19,141 bases of DNA, taken from positions 1 through 19,141 of the forward strand of contig JAQUNM010000005.1 in NCBI GenBank assembly GCA_028717605.1, written 5' to 3'. Made by a program: the position numbers and the translations under genes. The notes under the pieces were generated by a model, which was given only the letters and a program-made list of their open reading frames with translations, did no database searches and was not told where the DNA came from. This DNA is from Minisyncoccota bacterium (GTDB taxonomy: Bacteria > Patescibacteriota > Minisyncoccia > Minisyncoccales > GWA2-38-27). Position 1 is the stretch's first letter; the number at the start of each line of letters is the position of its first letter. Below, piece after piece: positions 13,345-19,141 of the stretch.

Positions 13345-15669
13345 ATGCCTTATAATCATAAAAAAATAGATAAAAAATGGCAAAGAATCTGGGGGCAAAA
13401 AAATACTTTTAAAACACAAGATTTTTCTAAAAAACCCAAGTTTTATATTCTAGATATGTTTCCCTATCCTTCAGGAGTGGGTTTGCATGTTGGTCATCCT
13501 AGGGGGTTTGTAGCTACTGATATTTATTCAAGATACAAAAGAATAAAGGGTTTTAATGTTTTGCATCCAATGGGATTTGATGCTTTTGGCTTACCAGCTG
13601 AGAACTATGCTTTAAAAAATAAAATACACCCCGAAGAATCTGTTAGAAAAAATATTAAAAGATATAGGGAGCAATTAGAAATTATTGGCCTAGACTATGA
13701 TTGGTCTAGAACCTTAAGCACCACTGATCCTGATTATTATAAGTGGACTCAATGGACATTTTTGCAAATGTTTAAAAAAGGATTGATTTATCAGTCTTTA
13801 GAACCTATTAATTGGTGTCCTAAATGTAAAACAGGTTTGGCTAATGAAGATTTAGAAGGAGATAAATGTGAAAGATGTGATACTAAGATTATTAAAAAAC
13901 CAATTAAACAATGGGTTATCAAAATAACTAAATACGCTGATAGATTATTAAAAGATTTGGAAGAATTAAATTGGCCAGAGAACATTAAAGAACTACAAAG
14001 AAACTGGATTGGTAAGTCAGAAGGTTATGTAATAGAATTTAAAACCAATGATAAACCTGTTTCTGTTTTTACTACTAGAATAGATACGCTTTTCGGAGCT
14101 TCTTATTTAGCCATTGCTCCAGAGCATGAGCTAAATAAATCTTCTTTAATTAAGAATAAGAAAGAAGTTCAAAAATATGTTAAGAAAAGCCTGGGAAAAC
14201 CAGATATAGAAAGATCACAAGAAAAAACCGGGATTCAATTAAAGGGTATTTTTGCTAATAATCCTGTTAATAATGAGAAAATTCCTGTTTTTACAGCTGA
14301 TTATGTTTTATCTTATTATGGGACAGGAGCTGTTATGGCAGTACCTGCTCACGATCAAAGAGATTATGAATTTTCGAAAAAATACAACTTAAAGATTAAA
14401 AAAGTTATTAAAAATGATTTTCAAAATAAAGCATTTGAAAATTTTGGTATTTTAATTAATTCTGCAAGTTTTTCTGGTCTTGAATCCAAAAAAGCTCAAG
14501 AAAAAATAGCTAAATTAGTAAAAGCTGAAAAAAAGATAACTTATAAGCTAAAAGACTGGGTTTTTTCTAGGCAAAGATATTGGGGAGAGCCAATTCCTTT
14601 AATTCATTGTCAAAAATGTGGAGTAGTTCCTGAAAAAAACCTTCCTTTAAAATTACCCAAAGTAAAATCATACCAAAGTACTAAAACAGGTGAATCTCCT
14701 TTAAAAAACATTAATTCTTGGGTAAAGATTAAATGCCCCAATTGTCAGGGGCCAGCTGAAAGAGAAACCAATACCATGCCCCAATGGGCTGGTTCGTGTT
14801 GGTATTATTTAAGATATATTGATAATAAAAATGATAAAAAACTAATTGATCCTAGAAAAGAAAGATATTGGATGCCAGTTGACTTTTACGTAGGAGGAGC
14901 AGAGCATGCTACTCGTCACTTAATTTATGCAAGATTTTGGCACAAGTTTTTATATGACATTGGGATAGTTTCTGAAAAAGAACCTTTTTTAAAACTAAAG
15001 AGTCCTGGAATGATTTCTGGTACAGATGGTAGAAAAATGTCAAAAAGGTGGGGGAATGTTATTAATCCTGATCAAGTTATTCAAGAATATGGAGCTGATG
15101 CTTTTAGAACCTACGAAATGTTTATGGGTCCATTTAATCAAGAAACTGCTTGGAGTGATAAAGCCATAAAAGGAATAAGAAGATTTTTAGATAAAGTTTA
15201 TTTATTAAAAGAACAGAAAGGGAAAGATATAGAAAAATTATTCCAAAAAACTATTAAAAAAGTAACTCAAGACATAGAAGAATTTAAATTTAATACAGCT
15301 GTATCTGCTTTAATGATTTTGTTAAATGAAATGGAAAAATCTCGAATTACTAAAAAAAACCTAAAAATTTTTTTAATTCTTTTACATCCTTTTGCTCCTC
15401 ATTTAACTTGTGAGATTTGGGAAAAAAAAGAATTTGCAGATAATGTTTTTTTTCAAAAATGGCCTGAATTTAAAGAAATAAAAGAAGAAAAAACAAAAAT
15501 AATTGTTCAAGTTAATGGTAAGGTTCGTTCTTTGCTAGAGATTGATTCAGGGCTTGAACAAATAGAAGTGGAAAAGATAGCCTTGTCAAAAATCGAAAAA
15601 TGGACTACAAAAGAAAGAGTCAAAAAAATAGTTTTTATAAAAGACAAATTAATTAATTTTGTTATATGA
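13345..15669 (+). CDS. leuS: leucyl-tRNA synthetase, bacterial type
   Basis: 774 residues, shorter than most bacterial LeuRS (800-880). The HIGH-type motif is HVGH at 48-51, after DMFPYPSGVGL and before PRGFVATDIYSRYKR. The catalytic core continues with HPMGFDAFGLPAENYAL. The CP1 editing domain shows VFTTRIDTLFGASYLAIAPE and GTGAVMAVPAHDQRDYEFS. Zinc-like cysteines are WCPKCK, KCERC, HCQKCG and KCPNCQ. The leucine-specific text MPQWAGSCWYYLRYID and the KMSKS loop KMSKRWGN (564-571) follow, then the anticodon-binding helices and a short C-terminal domain (IIVQVNGKVRSLLEI). It charges tRNA-Leu with editing. Its stop overlaps the iorA ATG (ATGA). Confidence 0.97.
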   Translation: MPYNHKKIDKKWQRIWGQKNTFKTQDFSKKPKFYILDMFPYPSGVGLHVGHPRGFVATDIYSRYKRIKGFNVLHPMGFDAFGLPAENYALKNKIHPEESVRKNIKRYREQLEIIGLDYDWSRTLSTTDPDYYKWTQWTFLQMFKKGLIYQSLEPINWCPKCKTGLANEDLEGDKCERCDTKIIKKPIKQWVIKITKYADRLLKDLEELNWPENIKELQRNWIGKSEGYVIEFKTNDKPVSVFTTRIDTLFGASYLAIAPEHELNKSSLIKNKKEVQKYVKKSLGKPDIERSQEKTGIQLKGIFANNPVNNEKIPVFTADYVLSYYGTGAVMAVPAHDQRDYEFSKKYNLKIKKVIKNDFQNKAFENFGILINSASFSGLESKKAQEKIAKLVKAEKKITYKLKDWVFSRQRYWGEPIPLIHCQKCGVVPEKNLPLKLPKVKSYQSTKTGESPLKNINSWVKIKCPNCQGPAERETNTMPQWAGSCWYYLRYIDNKNDKKLIDPRKERYWMPVDFYVGGAEHATRHLIYARFWHKFLYDIGIVSEKEPFLKLKSPGMISGTDGRKMSKRWGNVINPDQVIQEYGADAFRTYEMFMGPFNQETAWSDKAIKGIRRFLDKVYLLKEQKGKDIEKLFQKTIKKVTQDIEEFKFNTAVSALMILLNEMEKSRITKKNLKIFLILLHPFAPHLTCEIWEKKEFADNVFFQKWPEFKEIKEEKTKIIVQVNGKVRSLLEIDSGLEQIEVEKIALSKIEKWTTKERVKKIVFIKDKLINFVI

Positions 15670-17276
15670 AAAAAATTCTTTTAGGAAATGAAGCTATAGT
15701 GCAAGGGGCTTTAGAAGCAGGGGTAGAATATGCCACTGCTTATCCTGGAACCCCTAGTTCTGAAATAGGTAATGTTTTTGCTAAATTGGCTAAAAAAAAT
15801 AATGCTTATTTTGAATTCGCTACTAATGAAAAAACAGCTTTAGAGAGCTCTATTGGAGCTAGTTATTCTGGGATGAAAACTCTTACAGCCATGAAAAACT
15901 TTGGCTTGAACGTAGCCTTGGATAGTTTTTTGCCTTTTTGTTATACCGGAGTCAATGGAGCTTCGGTAATAGTGGTAGCCGATGATCCTTCTTGTTGGAG
16001 TTCTGGCCAATCTGAGGAAAATTCTCGAGCTTTCGCTTATTTATCTAATGTTCCTTTTTTAGAGCCCTCAGATCCTCAAGAAGCTAAAGATTTTACTAAA
16101 TTAGGTTATGAAATATCAGAACAATTTAAAATACCAGTTGTTTTAAGAATAACCACTAGGGTGGCTCATCAAAGCATGCCTGTTTCTGTTGAAAGAATTG
16201 ATAAACAAAGAAAAAAAGCCAAATTTACAAAAGGAGATTATTTAACCATGCCCCCACGAGTTTTAGAGCAAAAGCAAGAACTTTTAGCTAAGTTAGAAAA
16301 GATAAAAAGAAGTTCATTAAGATACAAGCTGAATAAAATAGAGAAAGGAGAGAGAAAGGATATGGGCATTATTGTTTCTGGTATTTCTTATTTGCACCTA
16401 AAAGAATCTCAGGAAATTCTTGGAGAAAATTTTCCTATTTTAAAAATAGGGCTTTTTTATCCCTTGGATGAAAAAATAATTACTGAATTTTTACAAGATT
16501 TTAAAAAAGTTTTAATTATAGAAGAACTAGAAGGTTATTTAGAGAAAGAAGTAAGAATTATTGCTCAAAAGAACAATTTAAAAACAGAAATTATTGGCAA
16601 AGATAATTTTCCAGTTACCGGAGAATTAAACGTGAACATTATTAATAATGCTTTAGCTAATATTTTAAAAAAAGAAATAAGCCCTAAAAAAACTAATGGG
16701 AAAATAGAAAAGAGATTGCCTCGCTTTTGCCCTGGTTGTCCTTATTGGTATGTTTTTTCTACTATTAAGAAAATAGCGCCTAATGATGTTGTTTATGGAG
16801 GAGATATTGGTTGTTATATGTTAGGAAGTTTAGCTCCTCATAATATGGCAGATTTTATGCTTTGCATGGGAGCTTCTATTGGAGTGGGCCATGGAATCAA
16901 TAAAGCTAGCAACCAAAATGTTATTTCTTTTATTGGAGATAGTACTTTTTTTCACGCTGGTATTCCTGCTTTAATTAATGCTGTTTTTAATAAATCTAAA
17001 ATTTTAATTATTATTTTAGATAATCAAATAACCGCAATGACTGGTCATCAAACTAATCCGGGATTGGGTATAACAGCAATGGAAGAAAAAACTAAAGAAA
17101 TTAAAATAGAAGAAATAGTAAAAGCGTGTGGGGTTGAAAATTTAAAGGTTTTAGACCCGCAAGATATTAAAGAGTTTGAAAAAACAGCTAAAGATTATTT
17201 AAATAAAGAGGGTGTTTCTGTGATTATTGCTCGCAGAATGTGCGCTCTTTTAGCTAAAAGATATGCCAAACAATAA
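15666..17276 (+). CDS. iorA: indolepyruvate/2-oxoacid:ferredoxin oxidoreductase alpha subunit lacking the C-terminal ferredoxin domain
   Basis: 536 residues; typical IorA is about 580-650. The N-terminal pyrimidine-binding and transketolase-like part shows GNEAIVQGALEAGV, ATAYPGTPSSEIGNVF and NEKTALESSIGASYSG. The TPP-binding part shows FCPGCPYWYVF (354-364), GDIGCYMLGS and the TPP motif GDSTFFHAG...LDN (424-453). C355, C358 and C383 have the C-x2-C-x24-C spacing I recall for the proximal 4Fe-4S ligands of PFOR-type enzymes; C526 may be the fourth. The chain stops after ARRMCALLAKRYAKQ, just where the usual 2[4Fe-4S] ferredoxin tail (CxxCxxC...CP) begins. The enzyme family decarboxylates aryl or other 2-oxoacids to acyl-CoA. 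Substrate and electron acceptor are unknown here. It overlaps iorB by 14 bases. Confidence 0.9.
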   Translation: MKKILLGNEAIVQGALEAGVEYATAYPGTPSSEIGNVFAKLAKKNNAYFEFATNEKTALESSIGASYSGMKTLTAMKNFGLNVALDSFLPFCYTGVNGASVIVVADDPSCWSSGQSEENSRAFAYLSNVPFLEPSDPQEAKDFTKLGYEISEQFKIPVVLRITTRVAHQSMPVSVERIDKQRKKAKFTKGDYLTMPPRVLEQKQELLAKLEKIKRSSLRYKLNKIEKGERKDMGIIVSGISYLHLKESQEILGENFPILKIGLFYPLDEKIITEFLQDFKKVLIIEELEGYLEKEVRIIAQKNNLKTEIIGKDNFPVTGELNVNIINNALANILKKEISPKKTNGKIEKRLPRFCPGCPYWYVFSTIKKIAPNDVVYGGDIGCYMLGSLAPHNMADFMLCMGASIGVGHGINKASNQNVISFIGDSTFFHAGIPALINAVFNKSKILIIILDNQITAMTGHQTNPGLGITAMEEKTKEIKIEEIVKACGVENLKVLDPQDIKEFEKTAKDYLNKEGVSVIIARRMCALLAKRYAKQ

Positions 17277-18573
17277 TTTTAAAATAGTTATTTCTGGAGT
17301 AGGTGGTCAAGGCTTGATTACCTTATTAAAGGTTATTACTCAAGCAGCTTTAAATCAAGGGCTAGAAGTTAGGTCTTCAGAGCTTCATGGTCTTTCTCAA
17401 AGAGGAGGTAATGTAGAGGCTCATGTTATTATTGGGAAAAAGGTTTATTCCCCCTTAGTTTCTCTTGGTCAAGCTGATTTAATTATTTCTTTAGAAATGT
17501 CAGAAGCCCTAAGAGTTAATCATTATGCTAAAGAAGATACTGTTTTTGTGGTTAATAGACATTATATTTTTTATCAAGAAGCTTTAAAAGAAAAAGATCT
17601 TATTGAAAAATTAAATAATTTTGCTTTTTTAGTTCCAGCTTCTGAGATTTGTCATCATGAATTAGAGAATGAGGTTTTAAGCACTATTTACCTTTTGGGT
17701 TTTGCGGTTTTTAAAAAATTGATTCCTCTTAAAAAAGAATCAGTAGAACAGGCCTTAAAAGACGTAATTCCAGAAAAGTATTTAGAACAAAACCTAAAAG
17801 CCTTTAATCTGGCTAAAGAAAATAATATTGAAAAAGTAGTAGTAGCGGCTGCTGGTAAGGGAACTAGAATGTTGCACATGACCAAGAATAAACCCAAACA
17901 TTTAATTAATGTAAAGAAAAAACCATTTTTGACTTATCTTTTTGATAATTTATTTATGGCCGGATATTCAGAAATAATTTTAATTGTTGGCCATAAAGCA
18001 GAGCAAATAGAAGAATTTGTGAAAAATTACAAACCACCAAAATATATTAAAAAATATAAAATTAATGTCTTAAACCAGTATAAAATTGTTGGAGAACAAA
18101 AATATGGTACAGCTTGTCCCTTAGAGACAGCTAAAGATCTAGTTAAAAATGATCACTTTTTATTTGTTTGTGGAGATAATCTTTATTCAGCTAAAAGTCT
18201 ACAAACAATGAATATTAAAGGAGATTATCATTATATAGCTGGTCTTTTCCATGATAATCCCCAGAAATATGGTGTGTTAATTACTGATAATGGTACCTTA
18301 AAAGAAATTAAAGAAAAACCAAAAGAAAATTTAGGTAATTTCATTAATTCAGGATTATACAAATTCACCCCGGAGGTTTTTGAAAAGTTATCTTTAATTA
18401 AAAAGTCAGAAAGAGGAGAATATGAAATTACTGATATTATTAATCTTTTAGCCAAAGAAGGGAAAGTAAAGGTTAAAAAAATTAATGATTCTTGGCTTGA
18501 TTTTGGTAACCCAGCTGATGTAATGAGGGCTTCAAGGTTTTTGGGATTTTTCAAAAAATGGAAGAGATTATAA
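17263..18573 (+). CDS. iorB: fusion: IorB (2-oxoacid oxidoreductase beta/gamma) plus sugar-phosphate nucleotidyltransferase
   Basis: 436 residues in one uninterrupted frame. Residues 1 to about 187 are IorB-like: FKIVISGVGGQGLITLLKVI, then SSELHGLSQRGGNVEAHVII and a C-terminal helical end. Residues about 189-436 are a complete nucleotidyltransferase: VVVAAAGKGTRM (192-203) with K212 in NKPKHL, YGTACPLETA (281-290), FVCGDN with the metal-binding Asp at 305, EKPKENLGNFINSGLYKF, and WLDFGNPADVMRA (411-423). The second half resembles RmlA/GlmU-type enzymes making NDP-sugars from sugar-1-phosphates. I know of no common link between the two activities. No stop or in-frame ATG lies at the junction (about 17823-17835). 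The 3' end overlaps tsaC by 16 bases. Each half is recognised with confidence; the joint function is unknown. Confidence 0.88.
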   Translation: MPNNNFKIVISGVGGQGLITLLKVITQAALNQGLEVRSSELHGLSQRGGNVEAHVIIGKKVYSPLVSLGQADLIISLEMSEALRVNHYAKEDTVFVVNRHYIFYQEALKEKDLIEKLNNFAFLVPASEICHHELENEVLSTIYLLGFAVFKKLIPLKKESVEQALKDVIPEKYLEQNLKAFNLAKENNIEKVVVAAAGKGTRMLHMTKNKPKHLINVKKKPFLTYLFDNLFMAGYSEIILIVGHKAEQIEEFVKNYKPPKYIKKYKINVLNQYKIVGEQKYGTACPLETAKDLVKNDHFLFVCGDNLYSAKSLQTMNIKGDYHYIAGLFHDNPQKYGVLITDNGTLKEIKEKPKENLGNFINSGLYKFTPEVFEKLSLIKKSERGEYEITDIINLLAKEGKVKVKKINDSWLDFGNPADVMRASRFLGFFKKWKRL

Positions 18574-19103
18574 AAATCTTAAAAAGAAAAGGGGTAATTG
18601 TTTTCCCCACTGATACTGTTTACGGCTTATTAGCTGACTATAGCTTTGAAGAAGCAGTTAATAAAGTTTATAAAATTAAAAAAAGAGATAAAAAGCCTTT
18701 ACCTATTTTTGTTAAAGACATCAAAATGGCTGAACAACTAGCTTTAATTAATAAAAAACAAAAAGCTTTTTTAGAAAAAATTTGGCCAGGCAAAATTACA
18801 GTTATTTTGAATAGAAAAAATTCTTCAGAAACCATTGCTTTAAGAATGCCAGATTACCCCTTATTAAATCAATTATTAAAAAAGTATAATAAGCCTTTAA
18901 CCGGAACCTCAGCTAATATTTCTGGCAAAGGAAGTTTGACTAAAATAAAGGAGGTTCGAAAACAAATCAAACAAGCAGATTTAATTGTTGATGTAGGGGA
19001 TTTGCCAGATTCTTTTCCGTCTACTATAATAAGCTTAATTAATTACAAAATAATAAGAAAAGGAGCTGATTATGAAAGACTTAAAAATATTCAATTTAAT
19101 TAG
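18558..19103 (+). CDS. tsaC: L-threonylcarbamoyladenylate synthase (TsaC/YrdC/Sua5 family)
   Basis: 181 residues, the single-domain TsaC size without the extra Sua5 domain. Signatures are VFPTDTVYGL, KKRDKKPLPIFV, WPGKITVIL, ALRMPDYP, TGTSANISGKGS and PSTIISL. It makes threonylcarbamoyl-AMP from Thr, bicarbonate and ATP, the first step of the t6A37 modification of ANN-decoding tRNAs; TsaD, TsaB and TsaE would complete the pathway but are not in the window. The ATG lies within the end of the iorB fusion gene and there is no Shine-Dalgarno. The following gene, glyA, starts inside its 3' end, a neighbourhood I also recall from Firmicutes. Confidence 0.95.
   Translation: MEEIIKILKRKGVIVFPTDTVYGLLADYSFEEAVNKVYKIKKRDKKPLPIFVKDIKMAEQLALINKKQKAFLEKIWPGKITVILNRKNSSETIALRMPDYPLLNQLLKKYNKPLTGTSANISGKGSLTKIKEVRKQIKQADLIVDVGDLPDSFPSTIISLINYKIIRKGADYERLKNIQFN
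19061..19065 (+). promoter_or_regulatory. Shine-Dalgarno site of glyA
   Basis: AGGAG lies 6 bases before the ATG at 19072. It is one of the few good ribosome-binding sites in the window and helps fix the glyA start. It sits inside the coding sequence of tsaC. Confidence 0.7.
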
Positions 19104-19141
19104 AAAAGAACAAATAAGACAAAAAAACAATTTAGAGCTTA
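19072..19141 (+). CDS. glyA: serine hydroxymethyltransferase, N-terminal fragment (runs off the right edge)
   Basis: The 23 codons visible read MKDLKIFNLIRKEQIRQKNN then LEL. This matches the SHMT N-terminus, where an I..E..RQ...LELIASEN pattern leads to the first conserved block; the window ends just before the IASEN part. SHMT (PLP enzyme) interconverts serine and glycine with tetrahydrofolate. The start overlaps the tsaC end by 32 bases in another frame and has an AGGAG ribosome site. Confidence 0.8.
   Translation, partial: MKDLKIFNLIRKEQIRQKNNLEL

Noticed and set aside
1..19141. CRISPR arrays, insertion sequences, phage genes, separate tRNA or rRNA genes
   Set aside because: No regularly spaced repeats, transposase or phage motifs, and no tRNA-like cloverleaf besides tmRNA were found; the region reads as core chromosome.

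Overview
The window is AT-rich, very tightly packed DNA. It most likely comes from a Patescibacteria/CPR bacterium, probably of the Parcubacteria group. Three things point there: many overlapping genes with almost no spacers, compact versions of housekeeping proteins, and a surface protein with a membrane helix followed by an AWT...PP...N..PLNVG motif that I associate with Parcubacteria. TGA acts as a normal stop (smpB, rpmI, recO, leuS), so the recoded code 25 lineages are excluded. This placement is inference; no 16S gene is present.

Left part (1-2657). A surface-protein gene on the + strand enters from the left edge and appears frameshifted near 117-125. Its stop codon overlaps that of rplT on the opposite strand. 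On the - strand, reading leftward from 2657, lies a translation-quality-control and ribosome operon: smpB, ssrA (tmRNA), infC, rpmI, rplT. smpB and ssrA overlap: the last two codons and the stop of smpB are the first eight bases of mature tmRNA. infC has no ATG start and begins just after the tmRNA CCA end.

Right part (2714-19141), all on the + strand. It holds four aminoacyl-tRNA synthetases interspersed with other genes: ileS-recO; a membrane-anchored Ig/DUF11-like protein, then glyS, an M16 zinc protease, an AI-2E family permease, metG and tatD; then leuS, iorA, iorB fused to a sugar-phosphate nucleotidyltransferase, tsaC and the start of glyA. Neighbouring genes mostly share 4-34 bases, so translational coupling is likely.

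Four apparent transcription-unit starts (smpB, ileS, the DUF11-like gene, leuS) each have an extended -10 (TGnTAnnnT-like) ending only 6-8 bases before the ATG. This predicts leaderless mRNAs. Most internal genes also lack a clear Shine-Dalgarno sequence; glyA, with AGGAG, is an exception.

The most notable points are the smpB/ssrA overlap with its predicted nonstop smpB mRNA, the leaderless promoter pattern, the IorB-nucleotidyltransferase fusion beside an IorA lacking its ferredoxin tail, and an IleRS with both class I signature motifs altered. The ORF calls and motifs are read directly from the sequence; family assignments come from remembered family features, not from database searches.
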